This document shows, in pieces, positions 40,191 through 54,700 of a stretch of 64,000 nucleotides of DNA. Position 1 is the first letter of the stretch. Every line of letters starts with the position of its first letter. The notes under the pieces are model-generated. The model made no database searches, had not been told where the DNA came from, and saw nothing but the letters and a program-made list of their open reading frames with translations. The stretch comes from Casuarius casuarius. Taxonomy: Eukaryota; Chordata; Aves; Casuariiformes; Casuariidae. Position numbers and translations under genes: made by a program. The stretch spans positions 795,434 through 859,433 of the forward strand of contig PTFA01000230.1 in the NCBI GenBank assembly GCA_003342895.1, given 5' to 3'.

Positions 40191-42403
40191 CAAATATAAA
40201 CACTGTTACAGAAAAAATTCATTTGGAATCAAACGTGGAAAACTTTTGAGTTAGGATGATATCTGAAAATATTTGCTCAGTAGAATCAAGACATTTAAAA
40301 TACTTGGCTAGATTCACCATAGGGGTCTACACTGGTTTTAGATTGTGAGAACCTCGTGGGTCAGAGCCGCAGGCACACACAGGACCGTGCAAGGTGTGGG
40401 GGGAAGCGACTCAAATCCACTTTGCTTCAGGGATTGTCTGTAGCTGTCTGCAGATGACCCCCAAAGTGGGACATGCTCACTGGAAAGGTGAAGTAACTGT
40501 AAAGTGAGCAACCAGAAAGTACAGTGCCTTAACATTGCCTTTCCTTCAGAAAATGCCACCTGTTCAAACACACATGGGTGTCAACTGGGAATTAAAACTG
40601 CAGGAATCACAGAGTCCTTCCTCCACCAGCTTCCATTTCCTAGTAATTCCTCAATGAAAATAAGTTTCTTTAAAGGTTTTTGTTTTGTTTGTTTTTTCCA
40701 GTTCATATTTGAATGATGCAATGGCAGGAGACACCCTACAGTGTTACCACACTTTTAGAGGTGACTTCAAGGCCAGAAACACTCCCTGCATGCAACACTA
40801 TCTCGAATTATTGTCTCACACCATTGTTCTTTATTGCTTAAATATTTGAAGAGGTCTGTCATGCTTTGTCATTGCACTTCAGCCCTTTGGAGAGTGTGGA
40901 AGAAAGATTTCTAGTGCTGCATGGAGAAGTTCAGAACCTGATACCCATCTGAAACAAAAAGTTCTTCACCCGTGATTCATCCAGGCTAAGGTGTTTAGCA
41001 GGACATATCTAATGCTCCTCACACTTCTAGTCATTTATTCTGCTGTACCCCACAGAATGTATGATTTATTCATATTCATTGCTGGTTCAGACTGCATTTT
41101 AGGAAGAAAGGCAAGACTGAGCTCAAGGGGACTGATCCTGATTTTTAGACCAATATAAACCACTTGGAGCTCTGTGAAAAGCTGAACTGCCTAAAATGAA
41201 AATCGTGTCCCCATGGTCCTTGGCATACAGATGGCTGCTCAGATTTGGTTCCCCTTAGTTGTTTAGCACTTTCACTATTTTTGTTGTTCTTATTGCTTCA
41301 TTCAGCTAATTGCCAGGATTTTTAAGAATCTTATTCCTTGGAGACTAATGCAGTATTGTTTTTTCCAAGCATTGTTAAATCAGCAGTAGTTAACTGTAAG
41401 CAGTGTTATAATAGCAGTTGAAGTAATATAATATTGTTTGTGCCTTGGTTAAAAATATGCCAGTGGCCAACCTATGTCAAAATGATACTGTGATCCCTCA
41501 GTTACCGATGCAAAAGTAATCATATGCTCCAATTTGTTTGAACATTGTTCCCACACGCACACATACCCACTCAGAGGTCCCGCTTATTAAATGTTGACTT
41601 CTTTTTGGCTGCCAGGAGGGAAAAGTAGAAAAGCTTCCTCACATTAGTGCCCATTTTAAACACTAGCTGTGCCTAAGTATTTTAGATCTCTGTTGGCAGA
41701 AGTTTGTAAGTGCTAGGATCATAATGCATAAAGACAGCAATAATCTGTGTGATGCCAAAGCATGCTTTTAGGTCCAGGCCTTAGCAAAAGTGTAGTGAGT
41801 TGTAAAAATGCATACTGACCTTTCGGCATCATAAATAACAACAAGCAAGCTATGAAACGGAAAGGCCAACAGCCATATGTTCTTTACCTTTGACTTCAAA
41901 CTGCTTTACAGAGACGTGTCACCAAGTGTCTCATTCAGCTTTTTATTGGTCTCTGAACATCTGCACTAAAATTTAAACTTCCATTATAGAAATTTTAACA
42001 GAAACCAGCATCCTCTTAAATTAGGGTTGAAATCTCTGAGACCTGTCATAAGAATGGATTTTACTCTAAGGCTCAGGGTAACCCCTGAGTCACGAGGCAG
42101 ACAGATCCAGTTAGCTCCAATTAAAATATGAGGAGAACATTGGGCTGGTTTGGCAGAGAGATATTGCTGCAGGGGTGGAAAGAGGGCCTTCAAGGAGAAA
42201 GTGTAGGAGTAAAACCCCCGCACTACATTGAAATGTATGTGTTGTTTTTGAAATGAACAATCATGGGAGAGAGATTTTGAACGTTGTACTAAAGAGAAAG
42301 GTGCAAAACCCTCCCCAGCTGCAAGGAGTATCAGGTAGTATCCTGATTCGAACAAGATACAAATTTCTTCTGTTTTCTTGAGGTTCATCAGAGTATCCAA
42401 AGC

Positions 42404-42437
42404 TTTGACCATATCTACACTTTGACCATATCTACAC
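42404..42437. repeat. 17-base perfect tandem duplication
   Basis: TTTGACCATATCTACAC is present twice, head to tail, with no substitutions. Perfect identity suggests a recent slippage or duplication event. Confidence 0.9.
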
Positions 42438-43413
42438 TTAAAGCTAATGAAGTTTTAAGCAGATAAATGGGGGATAGCTCCTTAAAAGTATTGTAGACCA
42501 ACCATCAAATCCCAATTCAAATATTTTAAAGCATAGCAGGACTCTACCAAAGGGAATGTCTGTTTATAAGACACATGTGTCTTCCTACGTGTAAAGACAC
42601 TGCTTGCATTACTATAGAGAACTACTAGAATACAGAAATTAATAACTGTATTGAAGAAAAAGCTGCCTAAATTTTTTTTCTGAAAGTTGTTGCTTGGAGT
42701 AACAAAAGCATCTAAAAGCACATGCTTCCAATGTATTTCTTAACCTTTTAAACATGGGCCTGGTTTTTGGAGGTTAACTTTACAATTAAATATGAATTTT
42801 TAAATAGAAATATTGCTTAGCTTCATATAGCAATGCTTCATCCACAGGATGAAATGACAGTTCTGTTAGATAACCTGAAGGTGGTAGAAACAGAGTAGTA
42901 ACACATGTATGCATTTTTCTTACCTTCTGTGGATACAGGTAAGACATTCATCACTTTTTGAAACTCCCAGTTTCCAGTTACACCCCTTAGCTTAAATACA
43001 GTGATTTTAATCAAAAAAGGGGAAGTGAGGTGTATTGTTTGCTGTTGCTGTTTCATTCTCCAATTCAGGCCCTATTTCATCTCCTAATGCATTTGTTTCC
43101 ATGGGATAAGGACTTGCTTACATGTAGCGTGAGCTAGAACTTGATGGGGCAGTGTTTGCACACAGTGAGGCAGGTGTTAAATGGCCTTCCATGAGAACAA
43201 GCAGCTGCCAGCAGAGAGACATCCCATTTATTTCATAAGTGCAGTCCTTATTCCTGCCCATTTTATCATTAGGGATCCAATACACAGCATTTTTCACCAT
43301 CATTTCATTATTGATTGTGTTCTTCCATGCTGTTGCGCAATATCTGTGCTAGAATAAGATACGGAAGGAAAAGATGGGCTCAGTCCCCTCTTTTGTTTCT
43401 AGCTACACGGTAC

Positions 43414-43500
43414 AAGTAGCTCAGTGGTTTAGCGGACATCAGCACAGTTGGGGTTGGGGACAGCTACCTGTCTCCTAGAGTCCCCTTAGGACCAGCTGTG
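43414..43500 (+). mobile_element. tRNA-like SINE head relic
   Basis: AAGTAGCTCAGTGGTTTAGC (43414-43433) matches a tRNA A-box region, and GGTTGGGGAC about 30 bases later is a degraded B-box (GGTTCGANNC type). The same head (TAGCTCAGTGGTTTGAGC) is known from reptile tRNA-derived SINEs. No cloverleaf could be drawn, so a functional tRNA is unlikely. Confidence 0.4.
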
Positions 43501-44448
43501 TCTGTACTGGAGCCATTAGAAAAGCACATTTGTGCAACTGAGCAAAATGCAGTGGGAGGTTGGTTCTCAGCCAAGGCCATATGAGTTCTCTAAGCCCATA
43601 TGGGGTGTTGTGTCAAACAGCCTGGATTCCCCATTGGCCTCGGTAAAAGGAAGATCACCAGTGCAGGCTACACAACCCTCCTCTGCTGCCACTTGGAGGA
43701 AGGGGGAGGTTTCGGACAAAGACCAGATCAGACCACGGTAACTACAGTGGAGGAGGCGTGGACTGTAAAGTAAGAGACTAAGGGCCTGTACGCATGGTGC
43801 ATTAAGAGAGCAGGAACTTTGTAAGATCTGCTGAATTTGAGCCTGCACAATATGTTCCTTTATAACCCCCCTAGCCCAGGCTGGAGCACTTATGATTTTC
43901 TGAAACAACTGTTTCTACTAAAGTTTTCCATGATTGGTCGTTCTCCAAAGAACAAATTTCACTGTCAGGTTTTAGGAGAAACCCTGCTGCTGCTGCTTGG
44001 GTTGGCACATGTAGGGAAGAAGGATCTTTTTAAAACATCTAAAACTTATCATGCAATCAGAAAAAAATGGCTGAAGTCTGGCACTTGGAATGAATGAAAG
44101 TCTTCACTAATACTAAACACAACTGAGCTTTTGCAGGGGAATGTGCATAACGTATTGTTTTAACCCATTTGGTTTAGGTGGAGAGGGAAATAACTTGATG
44201 TGCTGGCTGGTTACAGACATGCTGTTCCTCCACGCAGAACTGATTTGAATATTGAGTGATGGTTCGATGTCGATTTCAACAGGTGATGGATCCACCCCAC
44301 AATTCAGGAGCAATCTCAATTGTCCAGAGAACTTGCAAGCCCTCCTGACAGAGTTATGCAAGAATAGAGGGTTAGTTTGTTTTGTTTTGCTTAATGGGGC
44401 TGTCACCTTGCCAGGCAAAGGGGCAGACTACAAATCAATATGCAGACC

Positions 44449-44470
44449 TTTTTTTTTTTTTTTTTTTTTT
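44449..44470 (+). repeat. T22 homopolymer
   Basis: Twenty-two T residues, the longest homopolymer in the window. No retroelement body was recognised on its right (minus-strand poly-A reading). Confidence 0.9.
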
Positions 44471-46639
44471 GTACTTTAGTGCTTTACTGAGATCACAGCA
44501 ATCTTTAAGGGTGGGTATTTAAGTCTGTTTAAAAATTGCTTTTGGTAGCATGTCTTTTTGGAGTGTTGCATTACATCAAAGCTCACATTTCCACTATATA
44601 CTCTATGACCTAAATCAGGAATTTTACTCAAGGCTTGATCTGCAAGTTTGAAGGAGTAGTATCACCTTTTGGCTACCTCCAAGAGGACAAGAATTAGAAA
44701 TGACCTAACAACAAATACTATGTAAGGATAAGAAATTACTGTGGTTATTATAGAAAGAAGGAACTATCTGAGTTACTACAAATACTTGTTGTATTGTTAT
44801 TTTTATTCTTGAATTAGTAGTTGTGGAAAACATATGTGCTGTAGGAGGAAATAGAGGTCTGAAAAGAATGATTTGTTTGTGTGAAAAGGAAGAGAAAAGT
44901 GTCAGACAATTACGAATACTCTTTATCGTCCAGTCCAAGAAAAATATGCAATAAAGTTACATTGATGGTGTTGAGGTAATCTTTCTAGTAGCATTATTGG
45001 AGGTAGTTCTGCTATTGTTTCTCGTTCTTGTTATTTTCTACTATTGCAAAAGTTGCAGTCCAGAAGTGCCCTAAGTCAGTTCGTACCCAAAATGAACATC
45101 AGTATCCTTCTTGAAAGCATTCCAGATGTAACCAGGGTCGTAAAACAAAATAGAAAGATGCAGGTTTTATTGTGATACACATTACAATCAGGTAGTTATC
45201 TGATGGATCATCTGGTTTTTATGATCCATGATGAGAAATATAGCTGTCATCTGAGGAATAGATTTCTCATCATAAAACTTACTCTGTAATTTCAGCACCT
45301 GAGTAAGTGCTGCCTCAGGTGCTGATTGTGCTAGTAAACACTGTCTGAAGAGAGATTTCCCCATCTGTTTCTCTTCCTTCCATTTAAATGCAAAGTTTGG
45401 CAACAAGTGTTTTTTCTGCAGTTCCCTTTCCTTCAGCAGTTGCTGCTGTTCAAGACCTCATATAAAGAGATTCCTGCTGGATAGCTGGTGATGCAGGAGT
45501 TCACCCAGGGAAAAGAAAAAGTCTTTGCAAGGTATGTAGGTCAGTATTTCTGCAGAAAGCTAGTGAAGCAATCTCTCTTTGGAAGTTAACTCTAGTGAAC
45601 ATCACCTCTGGTGGAGCAAATTCTCAAGTTACAGCTGCGATTGGTAGGGGCTGAATTCATGTAAGTCATGTAACATCAGGTTTCCACTATAATTAGTGAG
45701 AGGAAAACTCCTAGTTTATGTAGAGTTTGTATCTTCCCATTGCCTAGGCTCTTAATGTAGCATATGGGCTAGATGCCAGCTTTCATACCAGCTAGTGCAA
45801 TTTTATGTATACAGTTTTCTTTCTGGGGGAAAACAAGATATATATTGAGAGCTCAGATCAAAACTTTAGGTCCACAGAAAGCTGAAATGGTTTCACCACT
45901 ATCAGTAAGATTTCTGATATAAATATAAATTGCATGGATGTAAAAAGCAAGGAAATCCCTGCATCTAATAGGAACAAATTTCCCTCTTGAATTTGTGCTG
46001 CAGAGTGCTGACAGACATGACTATATATTGTGCTTTATTCACTCCTGTTCCACTGGCCTCCAAAAGCTCCGTGCATCTTTGAATACCTGTGCCTTTGGCA
46101 CTTCTGCTCGTGAAACTCCATGCTGGGAGTGTGGTTTAGCTAAAAATGGGTGCTTTTCACCAAAATAATAAATTATTCCTGTACTACTGTCTGAAAAGGG
46201 TGGATCTGGAGCCAATTTAGTGAGCATAAGTTACAATTGACTTTGGAAGTAATAAGTTATGCTTTGAGCTTCCTTAGATGTATAGCCAAGGAGCTGTCTT
46301 ACTGCATGTGTTTTTACACATCTTTCAGCTAAATTAGAAATCCAAGTGCAAAACTTAATGCTCAGAGATCTCTTGGAGATTTGTGACCTTCCCAGAATGA
46401 CTTTGGGTCCATAGAGCAGCCAGAGGGTCTCTCAGTTTCATGTATTTTTTTTTCTCCCACATATGGCACATTGGTAAATAATAAATGAAGTTTACTGTAT
46501 CTTAATTAATGAATCTGAGTATAATTTGCCCCAGTTCTGGCAAGCAGAGCTCAGTTGGAAAGCTGAGTAGTGGAGGGAGCCAACTTAACTGAACAGCTCC
46601 TCCAGGGATATGACCAAAGATTGAAGCACATATATTTGC

Positions 46640-46830
46640 ATGTGCTATAGGTAGAAAAAAGTCTTAGGAAAGCAAGAGACATGGGTTGAACTGGACTGGG
46701 GAATAGGGAGACAAGCGGTAGAGCTTTTGAGGGGCTGGGGAGGAAGGCAAGGGTGAAAAAGGAGAAAAAGTGCAGTAGAGAAACATTAAAGGAAAAAGAA
46801 TCATGAACTGGAGATGCTGCGAAGTCCAAG
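46640..46830 (+). repeat. Purine-rich low-complexity tract
   Basis: A long A/G-rich stretch including GGGGCTGGGGAGGAAGG and AAAAAGGAGAAAAAG. No gene or element recognised. Confidence 0.55.
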
Positions 46831-49800
46831 AGCACTCAGTCCAAGGAGGAACCAAGCTGAGTAGGCATCTCATGTTATCTGTTGATGCCAAGAAAAAAGG
46901 ACCTAATCCAAAACTTGAAGTCAAAGAGAGAATCTCCTGTTGAGTTTAGTGGTCTTTACGTGAAGCTGGTGGAAGAAGGACTAAATCAAGGAGATACAAA
47001 CAGCTGGAATAATGACAGATACAGACAGTTCATTTCTTCCTATTGTTGAATTTGTGAGTCTAGCCTGGTGGGATGCTACCAGCAGTGATAATGAACATTA
47101 CAAAACTTAGCCCACTCAGTCACAGAGCCTGGCCAGACTTCTGCAGGTTTCAGTGAGAGTTTGCATGAGAATATGCAAGTTCCTCCTCCTGCAAAATGGA
47201 AATTCCATGTCAAATAATTCTGTTAGATAGATTGAATAGGTGAATTAAATTGCTGGAGTACAATTAGTACATTAGTTAGCATCTCTGGCACAGTAAGTTA
47301 AATATTTTCAATCCTGAATATAGGAATTGAAGCACTTAGATTTGTGGGAAGAAGAGTATTTTAGTGAGGTGCTGAAGTTTGTATGTAGATACATAACTTA
47401 AGGCAAGCACCTGTGCAAATATTACCCAATGAGAACAAGAACCATCTCTAAAGGTACTATTTATGTGCAGATTTGGATGTTTTGAGCATTATATTTGTTG
47501 CTGCGCTTATTTCTCTTCCTATGCAAACAGGCATGAATCTTCCCTGCATAGTACTTTGTCTAGTCCATACCCATGCAAAGCACAAACCAAGTAAGGGTAA
47601 ATCAGGTTGGCTGTAGCTTTTTGCTTAGACGCATAAATAGCTATTCAGGATGTAAAGCAGTTGAAAATGATGACCTCCTTACCTAATATTTGCATGCCTG
47701 CTAACATGAAAGATTACACATTTCACCCAGATCCTACACAATAATAACTGCATGTGGCAAATGTCCCATTAGTTGTGTGTGTAGCTGGTCGTTTTTGGAT
47801 GCAGTTACCAGAATTGCATGCTCAGTTCCAATAGCCATGTGCACAAAATTAAGCTGCAACAGCATACTTAAGATTCCTGATATATGGCCCTAAGTCTCAG
47901 TCTTCATTGCTGTGTTGTTTTATGCCATTTTTAAAAAAGAACTGAGCTAGGAATTAGTGTGTTTCTTTGACTATTCAGGCAAAGGGAGACATACATGTAC
48001 ATGCACTGGTAGGGCTGCAGGCTGCAGAATTTCTGCATTAAATTGCATATGGTTTAAATACTGAAGTTGCTAGAAAGAACAAAGTGCCAGAACAGATCTG
48101 CTGTACTCAGTGACCAGCTATAGTGCATGGTCCAAGTGAGGAACAAGCAGCTTCTGAAATTTTGCATTTAAAGCATATGCATCTTGAACTAGGAATGTCA
48201 TAGGGAGGAGTAAGTCTTTGCCATAAGCAATTGAAAATCAGGCTGCCGTAGCTCAGAGAACACTTTAATTGCAGTTTCTCTTTTTTGCATATCACTTTTC
48301 TCATCAGTTCTAATACTTTTTTTTTTTTCCTCCTCTACAATCTTCTTTGCCTTAAAGGGCTCATGAAGGAAATAATTAAAAAGTACACATACGAAAACTG
48401 TCTGAGAGAAGGGGCAGAAATCCAACGTGGTTTAGGGAGGTGCCCCAAACACTCTTTTGGATGATTATTAATTTTTTTCTTACTATTATTTTATGACACT
48501 GTTTATGTTTAATTACTCATGTTTTCCTAACCTGTGTGACAGGCATAATTTGAAAAGCAATAGTAATGATCAAGCTGCGGAAATGCCAGCCGCTGCCTAC
48601 GTGCTCAAGCAAGCATAGAGCAGGCAGTGTCAGGAGGTAGTGCCGTCTCTTGATTAGATCTGAACTTCTTTCTCATGTTGATGAAAATGATCCTGACTGT
48701 TATTACTTAAACGAAGGATGCCAAAAGATGCTATGAAAAGTCAGCTGTCTCTCTGCTCACTGCCTGTATGGAAAAGTAAGTTCACAGGACTTTACTGAAG
48801 TATATGCTACTAAAATATATACTGGTCTAGTTTTTAAAAAAAGATGCAATTGGTTTATTTGGGTCTTTCTATTGTAAACTGCCAGGCAGCCCATCTGGAC
48901 TAATATAATATTTTTTTCTATTCAACTGCTTATCAGTGGACAATTTCAGACTTTACATTTTCCAAGCAGACCAAGCAGAAGCTCATTTAGAAGCTGTAGT
49001 ATCATTTTGGTTTGAGTTTTTCTGAATACCGAAGCTTTGGGTTATTTCATCCTTCAGTTGTGTGCTACTACAATGAGACATTGTGTGTAGCACTGCTGAG
49101 CAGGTAGTATGTCATCAAAACATGAAATCTGCTCTGATAGTTCTAAATAGTAAATGGAGATTTAGTCATTAATTTGTCAATATCTTGTCAACAGTTTATA
49201 AAGTGTTGAGCAGCTTTTGTGATATGTTTGAATGGTTTTACACTTCTTTAAAAAAATTGCATTGATTGATGCACTCCTAAAAAGGTTTGAGGAAGGCATT
49301 GATGATGTCTTTTGGAGTGAAAATGAAATAATGGGGAAAGGAAAGCATTCTACTGTAGACTGGCATCAGTGTGTTGCATGGCCCTTCTTTGGAAATGAGA
49401 GAGTGAGTCACTGAATAACAGTGAAGTGAAATAAATTTTTGTTTGTTCTGTGTTGCCAGCTTTTGCAGTCCTGTCATGAATATCATATTATCCTTTTTTA
49501 GTTTTCATAGAGCAGAAAGTTCTAGGATTCTGTGATTACACAGAAATCTCAGCTTTTTGACTTGTCGAGTTTTTGCACTGACTTCTATTTATGGAGAAAT
49601 TCTTGAAAAAGATGAAAATTATGTCTTTAAAGTACAGAAGACAAACAAACCAATAAACCCATGAATCCTACTACTCTGACGTCAGTAATAGGGACCTGAA
49701 GAGGGAAGGTCGGACTAATGATGATAATTTTTGAATACTGTTAGGGTGAGCATTTGAATTTTATGTGAGAGAAGCTATAAAAACAAAAGAAAATCCAGGG

Positions 49801-50049
49801 ACAGAAATAGAAATGAAACCTTAGACAAGCAAGAAGTATGTGGTTAAATAAGTCATTGGCGGTTTCCTGCTGCATTGAGGTGCTGTGTGTCCCCTCACCC
49901 TCGGAGCAGTTTGCTGCTCGGGGGGCTGCTCGCTACAAAACAATAGCAAAAACTTACTCAGGGCAGACCATGCCAGATGCACTGTGACTTGAATGCTTTG
50001 CCTGTTTTATCTGTAATAAATTTCACATTTATCAGAAGTGGTGTGACAC

Positions 50050-50155
50050 AGCCTGGATTCTCTTCTTACTCCTGCCTCTCAATCCAAGACATTGGTCAAG
50101 ACCCTAAATCTCCATGCCTCCAGACTGTGTAAAATGGAGGTGACAGTGATCTCTT
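50050..50155 (+). mobile_element. MIR-like SINE relic with tail motif
   Basis: GCCTGGATTCTCTTCTTACTCC, then GGTCAAGACCCTAAATCTCC and ACTGTGTAAAATGGAGGTGA follow the order of the MIR 3' half, which ends with a CATCTGTAAAATGGGGATAATA-type tail. Decayed, no clear boundaries. Confidence 0.5.
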
Positions 50156-51369
50156 GCCATTTCAATGTCATTACTATTGTTTAACTATATAAAATCTGTA
50201 TCTTTCTTCTGTGCAGGTTCTTTGTAGTCCATCACAGTGCTGTAAAGCAGATCTGTTTTGTCTTAATAGTATTAGTTTTACTTGAAGTCTTGCTCAGGTT
50301 ACAAGTAGAATGAAGCTGCCAAGATATTTATCTAGCTTTCTTCAGCTGCTTTTTAGATTGTTAGTAGATATATGGCAATTCTGTCACTCGTTGTATGCAT
50401 TCATACGTATTGCCCATTATGTTGGAATACATCAAATGAAGTAAACCAAGCTGTAAGGTTTGTAGTTGACATACACTGGAAAAGAGATGCGAGCCTTAGA
50501 CAAATTCTAACAGAATATTCAAGGAGGTGAATATCTGACTTTGATACATTTTCAGAGAAATGATTGCCTTTTATGTTTTTGTGCAATGCCTAATGGGACC
50601 CTTACCTGGCATCTCTGTGCTGCCAAAACGTAGATGAAAAATAGGATTACTTGTCTGAGGAACAGTTCTGTCTTTCATATTGAAACCTGTCAATGGAATA
50701 TTGCACTTCCATTGTAAGGAAATCAAGTGATGGCTGAGGCATCTTGCATTTAAAATGTTATATAGGTGAAAGCACTGGAGTATGCTGATCCCATGCCTGT
50801 ATGTGTCTGAGGAGTTTGCTTGGTTTTTAACCCTGGAACTAATGGAGGTTTAGTAACTAGGGCAGGAGCATTAGAAAATGCTAAGTTTTTTCCTTCTGTC
50901 ATGCTCTTCCATATTTGACTGCTGCAGGGTGAAATGATGAAGATTTTTTGGTACTAGATCAAAAATTCCTTTCTTGTTTAATTGAAGGTGTTTAAGCTAA
51001 GAAGGTCATTGAGAGGACAGATTTAAAGCAGTGCTATTTGCATTTGGTGATGTTTTGGAGAGGAACAGCACATATTATGAATGCTTTTAAAGTATATATG
51101 GTGCATGCACTACCAAATCTGTGGAATTTCATAGGCAACTACTGTGAATACTAATAGCAGTAAACGAATCTGCTTTTTACCCCTACTGAAACTGGCACCT
51201 TGAGCTTTAGGACATCTTTGTGCTTTTTTAAAACTTATTTCAATACAGTTTTAGCCCTGTCCGCAAACCTCTACTGTATGACTGGTAATGCAAATTGTCT
51301 CTCAAACCCTGTAAAGTTCTGTGCAAAAGTCAGAACCTGAATGAAGAAAAAGCTGGTGCTGGTATATGA

Positions 51370-51785
51370 TGGAGAACCATTAGAAAAGAAACAAGTCTTT
51401 CAGAATAATTAGAAAATACCTAAATGAAAAATTGGAAAAACATTCATGGCAGAAGATCACTGTAGAAAAAATGAAGACAAGAGAACAAAAACTCATTATG
51501 AAGTGCTGTATTTTGATGGCAGAGAAGAGATAGTAAAGTAAGGTTACGTTTAAGAGAATGTTTGTGAGCAAACAGGAGAATGATGCTCAAAGAAATGGGA
51601 GGAGCTTGAGTGTGAGAAAGACACCGGGAGAGACATCAAGTTGGGAAAGAAAAATGTCTTAAAATAAAAAGGGAGAAATGAAGTTTTACAGGAAAATAAA
51701 TTAGCCAAAAAACGTGAAAGATTTAAACAAGGAAAGTGTGACAAATCAAATAGCCAAGGAAAGGGAAGGATGGAAGAGAATGGTA
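51370..51785 (+). repeat. Purine-rich low-complexity tract
   Basis: About 400 bases that are strongly A/G biased on the plus strand, with AGAAAAGAAAC-like words throughout. The bias explains the pyrimidine-rich, Phe/Ser/Leu-rich open frames on the other strand. It may be the remains of an A-rich retroelement, but no family is recognisable. Confidence 0.55.
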
Positions 51786-54700
51786 TACTTGGCTTATTTT
51801 TTAAAAGAAGAAAATATTTGTTTTAGTTATATTGATTTCTTAGTGGTGGTGTTTTTTGTGGTGAGTTGGAAGATTTTTTGATGGGTTGGATGTCCGTTCT
51901 GAGAGAAAGTGAAAGATAGAAAAGGGAAAACATGATTTTTTTCCAGGCTTTCCTGTGCAGGAAATGCAATAGGAAGTTATTTTTATTAATCAAGATCAGA
52001 GAACATGCAACAGCAAACTACCAAGAATTTTGTGGGAAGTCAAACCAGAAAAGCCTGTGGTCATCGATCAGTAGGAGCCCAAGAGTCAGATTATAAAGCA
52101 GCAGGATAAGTGAACCGGATGGCTATTGAAATCCATATATCTTAAACACATACCAACCAACTCACATTACAGGCAAAAAAAATTTTGAATGTACTTGATA
52201 TTTTTAGCCGTTCATTTATTTCTTCATGATCTGGTTTGTCTACCTACTAAACAGGATAAGTGGACTTGTTTGATTCCATTTATAAATAGAATCATTTCAA
52301 TCAAGTGTTTTGGAGATTGTCGGGTGAAATGAACCCTTCAGCTCAGTGTAGCTCTATTGCTGAGTAGGGTTGCGGGGGGGATATCATGTTCATATTTTGA
52401 GTTCCAAGATAAATTTCATGAGGTTTCAAATTTTCTGCATTCTCTGTTAAAGTACCAATGTGATAGCAACTCTCCACTAGCCTTGATGATAAACACTCAT
52501 ACCCCAGCTGTCTGTTGGCCTGACTGGGAAATGGCAGTATGTGCAGCATCTAGTGTACATAGTCAAGAGCTTCAGATGCTCGGCAGTGACAATAAGTGGG
52601 TACACTTAACAGTTCATTATTAGGGACGATTCTTGGGGCTTCATAAACTGAACTTAAAAGGCAGGAGGAAGGGAAGCCAATCTACACTTTCCCCAGATTT
52701 ATGCTCCTGAACCTGTCTGCCAGAGGCTGCTGTGATTTGCAGCGCATCCTTTCAAAAGCTGTGAGATGTTATGGCAACACTTAACCCACAGGCCTAACAC
52801 ACTTGCAAGGGACTGTGAGGCAAGGGAGTGGGAAGCGTAATGCCTGTATTTGCAGCAATAGCATATTTTTCATCTGCAAAGCAAATATTCAGCTGGATAC
52901 CTAGCCTGGACTTAGCAGTGACCAGTGTTTTGTCTTAGTAGGCTTGGTTGAATACACATGCAGAATCGAAGTACATTTGTTTATGGACAGGAAATGCATA
53001 AGCCTTTTAATGGATAAAACATGAGTTTGAAGCATTAAATATGACCTGCTTTGTTGTATGCCAGTACCTGCAAAGAGTTATTCTTTATAGTGTCCTACTT
53101 GGACTCAAGCACTAAAGCTTTCATCAAAGTAAATCTGATTATTTTGCACATGGCTTTCCTGAAAGGATGTTATGATTTTCTAGATGTTTGGTGGCTGGTG
53201 ATAAATTAGGCTTTTATGATGTCATGTGAAAGGCCACTGCTTGGACTTCCTTCTCTATCAAGCACACTGGAGAATACATTTGGGACATACTCAGAATCAG
53301 AAATTATCATACCTTGTTTTATTTAACCCTTTGGCGGATCGTTTGCTATGTAACCAGAGGTGTTTGGGCAGAGAGAGCTTCACTTTTGCAGACAGGAGCC
53401 CCCCTAGTATCCCATCTTGATTCCTCTTGATATACTGCATTTGAAATGGATATATGTTTTTTCTCATGTAACAGAGCCTCAGCTCAAGAGCACCCTTTAA
53501 GCCTTTCACAGCTTGCATTCTTTCCATATATTGTGTCTTGAAAAGGGTTTCCAAATCTGATGGGGGTTTTAGTGACAAATTGGAATGCAGTAAGGGGGAG
53601 AGAAAGATGACGTGTCCCATAAATTAGGTCAGGTTTATGACCAGGCAGATGGAGGCTGTTTCTAAAAAGCAGCTTATGGTAAAAGACTGTATGTAGCCAC
53701 TTTGCCTAGAGAAGCTACAGTTCCCCTCTTCCAGCTCCCTTCTTTGCCTTCCTTACTCCGAAGAGGGAGTAATTTACAACTGTTTTTCAAACAATAGCAA
53801 ATGACTCACTATTTCTCCATGCTAAATCCTTTGTTCTAGTTAATCCATACTGGGGAGGGGGACAGGAAGAGGGAAGTGTCCACCCCCTCTCTGTCCTTTC
53901 CCCTATACTCTTCTCAAGGGCTTCAAGGTGGCAGAGGTTCATATATCAGTGTAAGTGTAAGAAAGGGATGTCATCTCCCTTGCCCAACCTCAGTCACAGT
54001 CAAGCATTCAGAGTAGTGAGATGAGCACTGAAAATATGCCAAAGAAGGCAATAAATGATTATAAGTGGGTTCGAATTTTCTGATGGCATGTTCTTTAGAT
54101 AGACAATGACCTTTTGAGTTAATTAAGATTTCTATTAGGGCAAAAATAACACCATAATTTTAAGGTTAACCTCACAAATGTGTTGATTTTTTTCAGAGAT
54201 GTGAATAGCCATAGAGGTAGTAAAATCACCAGAAACAATGCATCCTGTATGAGATAAAGAAATTCACCCTACAGAATAGTAATATCCTGCTAATCACAGA
54301 CCTGGGTTAATTAAATATCTGTGTAATGCTCTACAGATAAGTAGATAAATATCTATAGATAGAATACAAGTTCACTGTACTGATGTTTATTGTTTCATTG
54401 CTTATCACTTGATATTCAGCCAGCAATGATAAGTAAACCTACTAACATTGCCAAAATAAGTTATGAATGTAGTATCTTCTTATTGGGAGCAGAGAAGAAA
54501 CTAAGTAGCCTTGCAGAATGGATTTCTGGGGTGAGCAGTTTTCTTATTCATCTTGACATGTCAGTCAGTGAAGAGAGCTAACCCTAGGGGCCATATTGCA
54601 TTTCCAGTAAGAAATGCAGCCTTTACTGCACAATAAACCCCCTTAGAATCAAACAGCTTCATGGAGCAATTTCCTGATTTTTGCAGCAAATGAGAAAAGT

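Noticed and set aside
43414..43500. Functional tRNA gene
   Set aside because: The A-box is good but the B-box is degraded and no acceptor-stem pairing was found, so it is listed as a SINE-type relic.
44449..44470. T22 as the poly-A tail of a minus-strand retroposon
   Set aside because: No gene-like or LINE/SINE sequence was recognised next to it, and no target-site duplication was seen.
45203..45229. 9-base inverted repeat with 9-base loop (ATGGATCAT/ATGATCCAT)
   Set aside because: Several stems of this length are expected by chance in 64 kb, and nothing around it suggests an RNA gene.
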